Both the position numbers and the translations under genes were made by a program. The notes beneath the pieces were generated by a model that saw nothing but the letters and a program-made list of their open reading frames with translations, did no database searches and was not told the DNA's origin. Source: Kingella oralis (GTDB taxonomy: Bacteria > Pseudomonadota > Gammaproteobacteria > Burkholderiales > Neisseriaceae). From it: DNA of 64,000 bases. The stretch covers positions 124,001-188,000 of the forward strand of contig NZ_CP059569.1 of NCBI RefSeq assembly GCF_014054985.1, read 5' to 3'. Positions within the stretch are counted from its first letter, which is position 1, and each line of letters opens with the position of its first letter. Below, in pieces: positions 1-9,771 of the stretch.

Positions 1-24
1 AAAAAAGCTAGGCTTTTGTATTTT

Positions 25-101
25 TGGTCGGAGTGAAAGGATTCGAACCTTCGACCCCTTGCACCCCATGCAAGTGCGCTACCAGACTGCGCCACACTCC
101 G
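25..101 (-). tRNA. tRNA-Pro (GGG)
   Basis: On the minus strand this folds as a full cloverleaf. The 7-bp acceptor stem is CGGAGTG/CACTCCG, the anticodon arm CTTGC-ATGGGGT-GCAAG gives anticodon GGG, and the T arm contains GGTTCGAATCC. The discriminator base is A and CCA is encoded (TGG on the plus strand at 25-27). It lies 30 bp beyond the end of the merR-like gene and closes the pheT-ihfA-merR cluster. Confidence 0.95.
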
Positions 102-130
102 ACTGAAAGACGCGCATTATAAGCAAATCA

Positions 131-448
131 TCACGCGTTGGCAAGCGCGGAATCGATTTTCGCCAGCATTGAAGCCAACTCATCGCGCATTTCGTTCGCG
201 CCAATCACAGGATTGCCGCGGCTGTCTAATGCGCCGCGGGCAAAATAATCGCTGATGCTGTGGCTCAACTGGCGCAGTTTAATCACATCCAAGCGCGTGA
301 GCGTGTTTGCGCCCTTGCCCAGCACATTGCCTTCTTGCTGCTGCCATTCATGCAACTGCTCCACATCAATCCCCGCCAGCCGGCAGGCTTCGGGGATGCT
401 GAAATAACGCTTGGCAGGAATGGCAGGCAAATTTGCATTATTTATCAT
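131..448 (-). CDS. Small MerR-type HTH regulator downstream of ihfA
   Basis: A 105-residue protein. Residues 14-75 resemble a MerR-family winged helix: a YFSIPEACRLAG helix-turn-helix start, then a basic region containing TRLDVIKLRQ. There is no C-terminal effector domain or cysteine cluster, so this is a short MerR-like protein and not a metal sensor. Its start overlaps the ihfA stop by 11 bp, which suggests translational coupling. A short MerR-like gene between ihfA and tRNA-Pro is, from memory, a common arrangement in beta-proteobacteria. The target is unknown. Confidence 0.8.
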   Translation of the reverse strand: MINNANLPAIPAKRYFSIPEACRLAGIDVEQLHEWQQQEGNVLGKGANTLTRLDVIKLRQLSHSISDYFARGALDSRGNPVIGANEMRDELASMLAKIDSALANA

Positions 449-734
449 GTAGATGCTCCACCATGCCTTTTAATTTTTGGCTGGCATGAAACGTTACCAC
501 GCGGCGGGCGGTGATGGCGACTTCTTCACCTGTTTTGGGATTGCGCCCGGGGCGTTGCGGTTTGTCGCGCAGCTGGAAGTTGCCGAAACCTGAAATTTTA
601 ATCTCTTCGCCGCGTTCCAATGTGGTGCGGATTTCTTCAAAAAACAGTTCAACAATTTCTTTGGCATCGTGCTTGCTGATGCTGCTTACTTTTTCAACCA
701 GAATATCGGCCAATTCTGCCTTGGTGAGAGTCAT
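438..734 (-). CDS. ihfA: Integration host factor alpha subunit
   Basis: A 98-residue HU/IHF-family DNA-bending protein. It begins MTLTKAELADILVEKVS and carries the family DNA-binding arm GRNPKTGEEV followed by ITARRVVTFHAS. As a heterodimer with IHF-beta it bends DNA at recombination, replication and promoter sites. The ATG at 734 was chosen over one 66 bp upstream because the family starts at this MTLTK and an AAGG ribosome site lies about 9 nt before it. A promoter (772-800) and the pheT hairpin terminator lie between pheT and this gene, so it can be expressed on its own. Confidence 0.95.
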   Translation of the reverse strand: MTLTKAELADILVEKVSSISKHDAKEIVELFFEEIRTTLERGEEIKISGFGNFQLRDKPQRPGRNPKTGEEVAITARRVVTFHASQKLKGMVEHLHDK

Positions 735-771
735 GTTCTTATTACCTTTGCGTTTCAAAAAATAAGGGCGG

Positions 772-800
772 ATTATCTTAAATAATGTATTAAAAATCAA
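772..800 (-). promoter_or_regulatory. Predicted sigma-70 promoter for ihfA
   Basis: On the minus strand TTGATT (795-800) and GATAAT (772-777) are separated by 17 bp. The pair lies about 40 bp upstream of the ihfA ATG and downstream of the pheT terminator hairpin. Prediction from spacing and consensus only. Confidence 0.5.
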
Positions 801-836
801 GAGAGTAGTGGGATAAAATTTTCATCTTTACACAAA

Positions 837-877
837 AAGCAGCCTGAAAATGCTTGGTTTTGCGTTTCAGGCTGCCT
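837..877 (-). terminator. DUS-pair hairpin terminator after pheT
   Basis: Two inverted uptake-sequence copies (AAGCAGCCTGAAA and TTTCAGGCTGCCT) form a stem with a loop of about 14 nt. Read on the minus strand the hairpin is followed by TTTTTG, the layout of a rho-independent terminator. It sits 22 bp after the pheT stop codon. Confidence 0.7.
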
Positions 878-898
878 CTATCCTGTGGTGCAAAATCT

Positions 899-3250
899 CT
901 AACGCAACTTCGCCCCCACGCCTTCCGCTGCCGCAATCAGCTTCGCCACAATCGGCTCAACCGCTTCATCGGTCAGCGTTTCGCTGTCGCTTTGCAGGAT
1001 AATTTTCACCGCCATGCTCTTGGTGTTTTCGGGCAAGCCTGCGCCGCGATACACGTCAAACAGTGCAATCTCGCGGATTAACGGGCTGCGTACTGTTTTC
1101 AGGCTGCCTTCTAGCTCGGCATATGACACCGCTTCGGACAACACAAACGCCAAATCGCGCCGCGCGGGCTGGAATTTGGACACTGCTTGATAGCGCACTT
1201 TTTCGCACGCCAATACCGCCGCCATATCCAGTTCAAACACCAACGCCGCTTGTGGCAAATCGTATTTTTGCAGCCATTGCGGGTGCAATTCGCCGATAAA
1301 GCCCACTGCCGCGCCGTCTACGCGAATTTCCGCGCTGCGGCCAGGGTGCAGGGCGGGGTGTTCCATGCGCACAAATTCCGCCGTTTTGCCCGCCAACAAA
1401 CTTTCCACATCGGCTTTCACATCATAAAAATCCGCCGCCCGCGCCGCCGCGCCCCATTGCTCGGGCAACGCGCTGCCGTACACCAACGCGCCGATGCGTT
1501 CAGGCTGCCCATGCGCCGTTTCATCACGGAAAATTCGCGCAATTTCAAACACGCGCACGCGGCTTTGTTTGCGGTTCAGATTGTTTTGCAGGATTTCAAT
1601 CAAGCCGCCAATCAGCGTGGAACGCATCACGCTATACTGCGCCGCCAGCGGGTTTTGCAGGCGCACGGGCGATTCGTTGGCGGCAAAATCACGCTCCCAA
1701 TCTTCGTTTACAAAGGCATAGCTCACGACTTCTTGGAAGCCGCGTTCCGCCATTTTGCGGTAAACCGCAGCGCGAGAACGGCGCGTTTCAGGCAGCGCAA
1801 GCATCGCCAATTTGCCCGATGTACGGTCGTCAGGGATATTTTCGTAGCCATGCACGCGGGCGATTTCTTCAATCAAATCCGCTTCAATTTCAATGTCAAA
1901 GCGGAAGCTGGGCGAGCGCACGGTGAAGCCGTCTGCGCTGGCTTCGGGCTGCAAACCCAAGCCGCGCAAAATTTCGCCGATGCGTGCTGCGCCGATGTCC
2001 ACGCCCAAAATTTTTGCTACGCGAGATGTGCGCACGTTCACCGTATGGTTTTCAGGCTGCCTACCCGCTGCGGACACGATTTCGCCCGCTGCGCCGCCGC
2101 AAATTTGCAACACCAATTCGCTGGCGCGTTCAATCGCATCGCGCTGGATTTGCGTGTCCACGCCGCGCTCAAAGCGGAATGAGCTGTCCGAACCAAAGCC
2201 ATATTGGCGCGATTTGCCCGCGATGATGTCGGGCGCGAACCATGCCGATTCCAGCACAATGTTTTGCGTGTCGTCCGACACCGCGCTCGCTTCACCGCCC
2301 ATCAAGCCCGCGATGCTCAACGCGGCAGCTTCGTCTGCCACCACCAAAGTATTGTCTGACAATTCAACGGTTTTGTCGTTGAGACACGCCAGCGTTTCGT
2401 CGTTTTGCGCGCGGCGCACAGTGAGGCAGCCTGAAAGTTTGTCCGCATCAAAAACGTGCATCGGCTGCCCAATTTCCAGCATCACATAATTGCCGATGTC
2501 CACCAGCGCGGACACGCTGCGAATGCCACACCGCGCCAAGCGTTGCACCAGCCAAGCGGGCGAAGCGGCGCGGGCGTTCACGCCTTCAATCACGCGCGTG
2601 AAAAACACGCCGCAATCATCGGGCGCGGCAATTTTGACCGCTTGCGTTTTTGCTGATGAAACGGGCATCGCTTTAATTTCAGGCTGCCTAAAATCGCAGC
2701 CCGTGAGCGCGGCCACTTCGCGGGCGATGCCTTTAATGCTCAAACAGTCGGCGCGATTGGGCGTGATTTTCAGCGTGAACAGCGTGTCGTCCAAGTCCAA
2801 ATAATCGCGGATATTCATGCCCACGGGCGCATCATCGGGCAAAATCAACAAGCCGTTTACGCCGTCATCGTTGCCTAACTCTTTGGCGGAACACAACATT
2901 CCGTTGGATTCCACGCCGCGCATTTTGGTGGGCTTGATTTTGAAATTTTCAGGCAGCACCGCGCCCGCCAAGGCGCACGGCACTTTCGCGCCCACACGCA
3001 CATTGGGCGCACCGCACACAATTTGCAGCAGCTCGCCCGTGCCCGCGTCCACTTGAGTAACGTTGAGGCGGTCGGCATCAGGGTGTTTTTCAACGGATTT
3101 GACTTCGGCAACCACCACGCCGCTGAATGCGGGCGCGGCAGGCGCGGTTTCTTCCACTTCCAAGCCCGCCATGGTGAGCAGATGGGCGAGTTGGTCGGGG
3201 GATAGGTTGGGGTTGGCGTGTTGGGTGAGCCATGAGTGGGGGAATTGCAT
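899..3250 (-). CDS. pheT: Phenylalanyl-tRNA synthetase beta subunit
   Basis: 783 residues, the usual size of bacterial PheT. The order of parts matches the family: an N-terminal tRNA-binding/OB region (about residues 40-150, with VEKHPDADRLNVTQVD and VCGAPNVR), the B3/B4 editing region, B5, the catalytic-like core and a C-terminal anticodon-binding domain ending in DEAVEPIVAKLIAAAEG. It charges tRNA-Phe together with PheS. The ATG at 3250 was chosen because MQFPHSWL is the family start. Two DUS copies encode RQPE segments inside the gene. No pheS lies next to it; a restriction-modification module lies 33 bp upstream on the same strand. Confidence 0.95.
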   Translation of the reverse strand: MQFPHSWLTQHANPNLSPDQLAHLLTMAGLEVEETAPAAPAFSGVVVAEVKSVEKHPDADRLNVTQVDAGTGELLQIVCGAPNVRVGAKVPCALAGAVLPENFKIKPTKMRGVESNGMLCSAKELGNDDGVNGLLILPDDAPVGMNIRDYLDLDDTLFTLKITPNRADCLSIKGIAREVAALTGCDFRQPEIKAMPVSSAKTQAVKIAAPDDCGVFFTRVIEGVNARAASPAWLVQRLARCGIRSVSALVDIGNYVMLEIGQPMHVFDADKLSGCLTVRRAQNDETLACLNDKTVELSDNTLVVADEAAALSIAGLMGGEASAVSDDTQNIVLESAWFAPDIIAGKSRQYGFGSDSSFRFERGVDTQIQRDAIERASELVLQICGGAAGEIVSAAGRQPENHTVNVRTSRVAKILGVDIGAARIGEILRGLGLQPEASADGFTVRSPSFRFDIEIEADLIEEIARVHGYENIPDDRTSGKLAMLALPETRRSRAAVYRKMAERGFQEVVSYAFVNEDWERDFAANESPVRLQNPLAAQYSVMRSTLIGGLIEILQNNLNRKQSRVRVFEIARIFRDETAHGQPERIGALVYGSALPEQWGAAARAADFYDVKADVESLLAGKTAEFVRMEHPALHPGRSAEIRVDGAAVGFIGELHPQWLQKYDLPQAALVFELDMAAVLACEKVRYQAVSKFQPARRDLAFVLSEAVSYAELEGSLKTVRSPLIREIALFDVYRGAGLPENTKSMAVKIILQSDSETLTDEAVEPIVAKLIAAAEGVGAKLR

Positions 3251-3282
3251 GGTGTTTTCTTTATAAAAATGGGAAATAAAAA

Positions 3283-3825
3283 TTATCGGCTTGGCAAACC
3301 AAGCCATGCTAATGGGACTTCGTTAAATAAATAATGACAATTCATGCTGTGAATATAATCCAAAGTATCCCGATAAACAGGGTCTCTAAACCAATCATTC
3401 AACACATAAACATATTCAACACGCCAGCCTAAATCACGAACCAGCTTACTGTATTGTTTTCTTTTAAAATCACAAGTTTGCAATTTTTCATCTACTGAAC
3501 CTGATACTTGTTGAAATTTAATCTCAATGATAAACAAAGTATCACGCACAATCACAAACAAAGCATTGTCAGGCTCTAAACGTTTGGATAAATGTTCTTG
3601 CCAATTAACGCAATATGGTTCTTGTTCCAAAAACCGATAAAGTTCGCGTTTTTTAAAGCAATAGGCTAGTTTTTCGTGGTTAAACCAGATTTCATATCCT
3701 GTGCGATTGGTGGATTCAATAATTGAATAACCCTCAATATTTTCAAATATTTGCCGAATATCGGTGCGCTGTTCAAAGCGTAATCCTGTGGTGGTGTTGC
3801 CGCCACCTGTACCGCCTTTAATCAT
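3283..3825 (-). CDS. Type II restriction endonuclease-like PD-(D/E)xK protein
   Basis: A 180-residue protein directly downstream of two DNA methyltransferase genes. It begins with a glycine-rich segment (GGTGGGNTTTGLRFEQ) and contains P85-D86, then after 14 residues E101-I-K103 (IIEIKFQQ), which fits a PD-(D/E)xK nuclease core. Its start codon overlaps the upstream methyltransferase stop as ATGA. By eye it does not resemble the much longer DpnII or MboI endonucleases, although the two methyltransferases look like theirs. The gene is clearly more AT-rich than pheT or fbp. Recognition of GATC is inferred only from the partner methylases. Confidence 0.65.
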   Translation of the reverse strand: MIKGGTGGGNTTTGLRFEQRTDIRQIFENIEGYSIIESTNRTGYEIWFNHEKLAYCFKKRELYRFLEQEPYCVNWQEHLSKRLEPDNALFVIVRDTLFIIEIKFQQVSGSVDEKLQTCDFKRKQYSKLVRDLGWRVEYVYVLNDWFRDPVYRDTLDYIHSMNCHYLFNEVPLAWLGLPSR

Positions 3826-4610
3826 GTTTGCAATCTCTTTTTCGCCAATTCAAAAAATTCATCATTTATTTCGCAGCCGCAAAAATTTCTACCGTGTTTT
3901 AACGCGGCTACGCCTGTTGTGCCGCTGCCCATAAAGGGGTCAAAAATCCAATCGTTTGGGTTTGAGGCAGCCTGAATACATCGTTCTAGCAACGCTAACG
4001 GTTTTTGCGTGGGGTGTTTGCCCAATGTTTTTTCAGATGCGGCAGGCGGTGCAATTTGCCAGACGCTTTTCATTTGTTTGCCGCCGTTTTGTGCTTTCAT
4101 CACATCATATTGAAAGGTGTGTTTGGCGCGTTTGCCCTTTTTTGCCCAAAGCAGCGTTTCGGTGGAATGGGTAAAGAAACGGCAGGATAAATTGGGCGGT
4201 GGATTGGGCTTTTCCCATGTGATGTTGTTCAGTATGTGGTAGCCCAAGGTTTGCATTAAATAACCAATTAAATAGATATTGTGATGCGTGCCGCATACCC
4301 AAATGCTGCCGTTGGGTTTGAGTAGCGCGTAGCACAACCCCAGCCATTCTTCGTAAAACGCCATATCTGCCGCCATGCCTTGCGATTTATCCCAATCGCC
4401 TTTGTTTACCGACACCATTTGCCCATTTTGACAAGTAAACCCGCCATTGGATAAAAAATAGGGCGGATCGGCGAAAATCATATCAAAACAGCCATTGGGG
4501 TATTTATCCAAAATTCGCCGCATCACCAGCAGCGCATTTTCGTGATAAATAATGTGGTTTTCGGCATGATGTTTTTTCAGGCTGCCTGAAATGAGTATGC
4601 GGTTATTCAT
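3822..4610 (-). CDS. Beta-class adenine-N6 DNA methyltransferase (DpnA-like)
   Basis: 262 residues. The catalytic motif DPPYFLSNGGF comes before the SAM motif FDPFMGSGTTG, the order of beta-class N6-adenine or N4-cytosine methyltransferases such as DpnA. It carries HPTQKP before the SAM motif, as expected. The ATG at 4610 was chosen because it gives an 8-bp overlap with the preceding dam-like gene; the open frame extends 29 codons further upstream. A palindromic DUS falls in the first codons and encodes SGSLKK. It probably protects host DNA, possibly including single-stranded DNA during transformation as described for DpnA. Confidence 0.82.
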   Translation of the reverse strand: MNNRILISGSLKKHHAENHIIYHENALLVMRRILDKYPNGCFDMIFADPPYFLSNGGFTCQNGQMVSVNKGDWDKSQGMAADMAFYEEWLGLCYALLKPNGSIWVCGTHHNIYLIGYLMQTLGYHILNNITWEKPNPPPNLSCRFFTHSTETLLWAKKGKRAKHTFQYDVMKAQNGGKQMKSVWQIAPPAASEKTLGKHPTQKPLALLERCIQAASNPNDWIFDPFMGSGTTGVAALKHGRNFCGCEINDEFFELAKKRLQT

Positions 4611-5445
4611 AAATCGCCAACAATTCGCCAACTTTTTTTCTGTGCTCGCCATTGGCAGCAATGTTGCGTTGCACTTCAACGGTTTGAATTTTTGCATGGC
4701 GATACAGGCTGCGGGTGAATGGGGTGTCGTGGTTGGAAATCAACACGCTTTGTGCTTGCTGCGCGACAAGTTGCGCGGCTTGTGCTAAACGCTGTTGGTC
4801 GTTTGCATTAAAACCGTTTTGGCTGTATGCGGTAAATGAAGCGGTTTCGCTTAACGGTGCATACGGTGGGTCGCAATACACCGCATCATCGCTTGTTGCC
4901 AAATTTAAGGCAGCCTGAAAATCGCCACACATCAGCGTGATGCGGTTAGATTTTTGTATAAACGCTTGCATTTCTCGCTCGGGGAAATAGGGCGATTGGT
5001 ATTTGCCAAATGGCACATTAAAGCCGCCTTTGCTGTTGTAGCGGCATAAGCCATTAAATGCGTGGCGGTTTAAATAAATAAACAAGGCGGCGCGTTCTTC
5101 TGCGTTTTGACTGGCGTTGAATTGATCGCGCAGTGCATAAAATTGCGTATCTTGGTTATTGGGGGCGATGAAAAATGAGCGAGCGTAATCAATAAATTCT
5201 TGCTGGTGGCATTTTAATGATTGGTATAGGTTGATTAAGTCGGCATTGTTGTCGTTTAACAAATAAGCATCGTATTCCAAAGCCAGCGATAAAGCTGCTG
5301 AACCTGCAAAGGGTTCAATCAAGCGATGGCACGAGTGTGCAGGCAAATGCGATTGGATAAACGGTGCAAGTTTGGCTTTGCCGCCTGCCCATTTTAGAAA
5401 GGGCTTGGATGAGGTTTTCAGGCTGCCTATTGGGATTTTATTCAT
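4603..5445 (-). CDS. Dam-type adenine-N6 DNA methyltransferase (DpnM-like)
   Basis: 280 residues. The N-terminal SAM motif FLKWAGGKAKL and the catalytic motif DPPYAPLSETASFTAY are typical of alpha-class Dam/DpnM enzymes that methylate adenine, usually in GATC. The C-terminal SNHDTPFTRSLY segment also fits. It is the first gene of a three-gene operon (this, the DpnA-like methylase, the nuclease). The ATG at 5445 was chosen as closest to the conserved domain; in-frame starts at 5469 and 5508 are possible. A fbp terminator lies upstream, so the module should have its own promoter around 5450-5550. Confidence 0.88.
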   Translation of the reverse strand: MNKIPIGSLKTSSKPFLKWAGGKAKLAPFIQSHLPAHSCHRLIEPFAGSAALSLALEYDAYLLNDNNADLINLYQSLKCHQQEFIDYARSFFIAPNNQDTQFYALRDQFNASQNAEERAALFIYLNRHAFNGLCRYNSKGGFNVPFGKYQSPYFPEREMQAFIQKSNRITLMCGDFQAALNLATSDDAVYCDPPYAPLSETASFTAYSQNGFNANDQQRLAQAAQLVAQQAQSVLISNHDTPFTRSLYRHAKIQTVEVQRNIAANGEHRKKVGELLAIYE

Positions 5446-5550
5446 TTTATCTTGGTGGTGTGTTGGCATGGCTACGAGTAATGGCGCTACATTATTTCGG
5501 GTATTCAAATGCTATTTCACTATGCAAATTTCGGATTTTAAGCCGCCATT

Positions 5551-5578
5551 AAAAAACCGCGCCTTTTTCGCAGCGCGG
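5551..5578 (-). terminator. Rho-independent terminator after fbp
   Basis: On the minus strand the stem CCGCGC/GCGCGG with a 10-nt loop is followed by six T residues. It lies 29 bp downstream of the fbp stop and separates fbp from the restriction-modification operon. Confidence 0.8.
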
Positions 5579-5606
5579 CATTATAACCGATTTCAGGCTG
5601 CCTTTT

Positions 5607-6581
5607 TCAGGCTGCGTGTAGCTGGTTTACGCGCGCCACTTCTTCTTTGCTGCCCAGTATCACGGCAACGCGCTGGTGCAAATCATTGGGCTGGATGGAC
5701 AAAATGTCCTGATGGGCGTTGCTGGCTGCGCCGCCTGCTTGGGCAACGAGCAAGCTCATGGGGTTGGCTTCGTACATCAGGCGCAGTTTGCCTGCTTTGC
5801 TGGGGTTGCGGTTGTCTTTGGGGTAGAGAAACACGCCGCCGCGCATCAGGATGCGGTGCACTTCTGCCACCATGCTCGCCACCCAGCGCATATTGTAATT
5901 TTTGCCGCGCGCGCCTTCTTTGCCTGCGAGCAGTTCGGCGATGTAGTGTTGGGTAGGGGCTTCCCAATGGCGCTGGTTGGAGGCGTTGATGGCAAATTCT
6001 GCCGTTTGCTCGGGGATTTGCGGGGTGTGGGTGAGGATAAATTCGTTGTGTTCATTGAGCGTGAAGCCGTACACGCCGTGTTTGAAGGTGAGCATCAGCA
6101 GGGTTTGCACGCCGTATAACACATAGCCTGCGGCGATTTGGGCATTGCCTTGCTGCAAGAAAGATTCGGTTTTCAGGCTGCCTTGGGGCTTGGGCAGGAT
6201 GGAAAATATTGTGCCGATGGAAATGTTGACATCAATATTGGACGAACCGTCTAATGGGTCAAACAACACAAGATGGCTGCCGTTTTCGTTGCAGGCGATA
6301 AAGGTGTCTTCTTCTTCGCTGGCCAGCCCTGCCACGCTGGGCGTGGCTTGGAGCGCGGCAATCAACAGTTGGTTGGCGAGTACGTCTAAATTTTTTTGCG
6401 TTTCGCCTTGAATGTTGCCCGTGCCTGCTTCGCCGAGTACGCCTGATGATAATGCGCCCAAGCGCACGCGTGTGCTGATTTGGGTGCAGGCTTGGATGAT
6501 GCTGGAAACGGTGGCGATTAAATCGTGTGGGATGGCGTGTTGCGCGGTGTGGTCGCGCAGAAATTGGGCGAGTGTGGTCAT
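5607..6581 (-). CDS. fbp: Fructose-1,6-bisphosphatase class 1
   Basis: 324 residues. The metal-binding FDPLDGSSNIDVNISIGTIF and the upstream ASEEEDT segment identify a class I fructose-1,6-bisphosphatase, which hydrolyses fructose 1,6-bisphosphate to fructose 6-phosphate in gluconeogenesis. The substrate-loop KDNRNPSKAGKLRLMYEANP is present. The ATG at 6581 was chosen because MTTLAQFLRDH is the conserved start; the longer open frame upstream reads through two uptake sequences. One internal DUS encodes GSLKTES. Confidence 0.95.
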   Translation of the reverse strand: MTTLAQFLRDHTAQHAIPHDLIATVSSIIQACTQISTRVRLGALSSGVLGEAGTGNIQGETQKNLDVLANQLLIAALQATPSVAGLASEEEDTFIACNENGSHLVLFDPLDGSSNIDVNISIGTIFSILPKPQGSLKTESFLQQGNAQIAAGYVLYGVQTLLMLTFKHGVYGFTLNEHNEFILTHTPQIPEQTAEFAINASNQRHWEAPTQHYIAELLAGKEGARGKNYNMRWVASMVAEVHRILMRGGVFLYPKDNRNPSKAGKLRLMYEANPMSLLVAQAGGAASNAHQDILSIQPNDLHQRVAVILGSKEEVARVNQLHAA

Positions 6582-6728
6582 GGTTTTGCTCGTGTAGTGA
6601 AATGTAGGAAGCGCGAGTATAGCATTTTCAGGCTGCCTTTGGCGGGCGGGTATAGGCAGCCTGAAAATCAGAAGCAGGATAAAATGTCCAAAAAATGCAT
6701 ACCTGTACAAATAGAATTCAAAATCTGC

Positions 6729-6756
6729 TTGCCAATTTGTCCAATTCTTGTATAAT
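6729..6756 (+). promoter_or_regulatory. Predicted promoter of the HTH-leuA gene
   Basis: TTGCCA (6729-6734) and a perfect TATAAT (6751-6756) are spaced 16 bp apart, 34 bp before the ATG at 6791. The words TGTCCAA (6685 and 6739 regions) and its complement-like TTAGACAA (6777-6784) recur around it and could be operator half-sites for the HTH module encoded just downstream. The operator assignment is inference. Confidence 0.6.
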
Positions 6757-6790
6757 CTGCCCATCTTTATCACCTGTTAGACAAACCGCT

Positions 6791-8572
<1,782 letters not shown>

Positions 8573-8585
8573 AACCCTGCAATAG

Positions 8586-8616
8586 AGGCAGCCTGAAAAT
8601 GAGTTTCAGGCTGCCT
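8586..8616. terminator. Bidirectional DUS-pair hairpin between leuA and menA
   Basis: AGGCAGCCTGAAA (8586-8598) and TTTCAGGCTGCCT (8604-8616) form a 13-bp stem with a 5-nt loop. The hairpin lies between the converging leuA (plus) and menA (minus) genes. Confidence 0.7.
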
Positions 8617-8632
8617 TTGGTTCTTTTTACTT

Positions 8633-9523
8633 TTACGTGAGCAATACCCCAATCGCAAACAGCGCATTCACCACAAAATGCAGCATGACCGCCGCGCCCA
8701 ATTCCGCGCCTGCTTCGGCTTCATTGCGGGCGGCTGCCACGCGGTGGGCATGGCACAGAATCATCGGCAGCGCAAGCAGCCACAGCACACTTTGCCACGC
8801 AAGCTCAGCATACAGCGCGTAACACGCCAATCCTGCCAGTAATAACACACGATGCATTTTCAGGCTGCCTGAAAAGCCAAGTTTATTTGCCAACGTGTGT
8901 TTGCCCGCTGCCCAATCGCTGGATAAATCGCGGATATTGTTGATATGCAACACATTTGCCGCCAGCAATCCGCTTCCTGCTGCGGGCAGCAACACGGGGG
9001 CAGGCAGCGTGTGCGTTTGCAAATACACATTGCCGCACACGCCCAGCAAGCCAAAACTCAAAAACACCGCCACTTCGCCCAAAGCGCGATAGCCATACGG
9101 TCGCCGCCCCAAGGTGTATGCCAACGCTGCCGCAATCGCCAGCGCGCCCAGTAGCAAAAACACCAGCCAATCGCGCCAGCCATGCAAACACACCAGCAGC
9201 AACGCCACGCCACTTGCCGTTGCCGCCAGCGTAGTTGCCATCAGCCAACGCCGCACCGCCGCCGCGTTCAACTGCCCCGAAGCTACTGCCCGCGTGGGCG
9301 CATTTTCGCTGCGATTGGCATCTGTGCCGCGCAAGGCATCGCCGTAATCGTTGGCGATATTGGACAAAATTTGCAGCAGCAACACCGTGAGCAGCGATAG
9401 CGCAAACGGCAGCCACGCAAACGCGCCCATTGCCGCTGCCAGCGCGTGCGCCGCCAGCACTACGCCCAGCGTGAGCGGCAAAGTGCGCGGGCGAATCAAT
9501 AGCCATAAAGCCATTATCTGCAT
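8633..9523 (-). CDS. menA: 1,4-dihydroxy-2-naphthoate polyprenyltransferase
   Basis: 296 residues, a UbiA-family membrane prenyltransferase with about nine hydrophobic helices. The first aspartate-rich motif is NIANDYGDALRGTD and the second NNIRDLSSDWAAGKHTLA, both as in MenA. It attaches the polyprenyl chain to 1,4-dihydroxy-2-naphthoate in menaquinone synthesis. A palindromic DUS encodes FSGSLKM between helices. Other men genes are not in the window. Start at 9523; a second ATG at 9514 is equally possible. Confidence 0.9.
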   Translation of the reverse strand: MQIMALWLLIRPRTLPLTLGVVLAAHALAAAMGAFAWLPFALSLLTVLLLQILSNIANDYGDALRGTDANRSENAPTRAVASGQLNAAAVRRWLMATTLAATASGVALLLVCLHGWRDWLVFLLLGALAIAAALAYTLGRRPYGYRALGEVAVFLSFGLLGVCGNVYLQTHTLPAPVLLPAAGSGLLAANVLHINNIRDLSSDWAAGKHTLANKLGFSGSLKMHRVLLLAGLACYALYAELAWQSVLWLLALPMILCHAHRVAAARNEAEAGAELGAAVMLHFVVNALFAIGVLLT

Positions 9524-9771
9524 TTCTTTTGTATTCCTTTTGCATCAAGGCGATATGTTACAATCCGCCCGTTTTTTTCAGCCGAAACCGCGTTTCAGGC
9601 TGCTTTTAAACTCAACGTAAATCCAAAATTGTACTGCTGTTATACAACAAGCGCGGTGCCATTTCCCGCCAGCCCGCAATAGGCAGCCTGAAATTAAAGT
9701 CTAAACTCACATCCCTCCTCCTTTTGGTGTACACTCATTATTTTCAACCGCCTAGATAAAAGGAGTTAATC
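9524..9771. other. Divergent intergenic region menA / racemase
   Basis: 248 bp with isolated DUS copies near 9594 and 9681. AAAGGAG lies just before the racemase ATG (about 9759-9765) and serves as a strong ribosome site. The segment TTGGTGTACACTCATTATTTT around 9724 could hold a promoter, but none is convincing. Confidence 0.4.

Noticed and set aside
1187..2182. A 331-codon plus-strand frame opposite pheT
   Set aside because: Shadow of pheT; composition biased and no recognisable domain.
25..5508. tRNA-Pro plus RM genes as a genomic island with attachment sites
   Set aside because: No integrase, no direct repeat of the tRNA end, and pheT, ihfA and merR between them are core genes.
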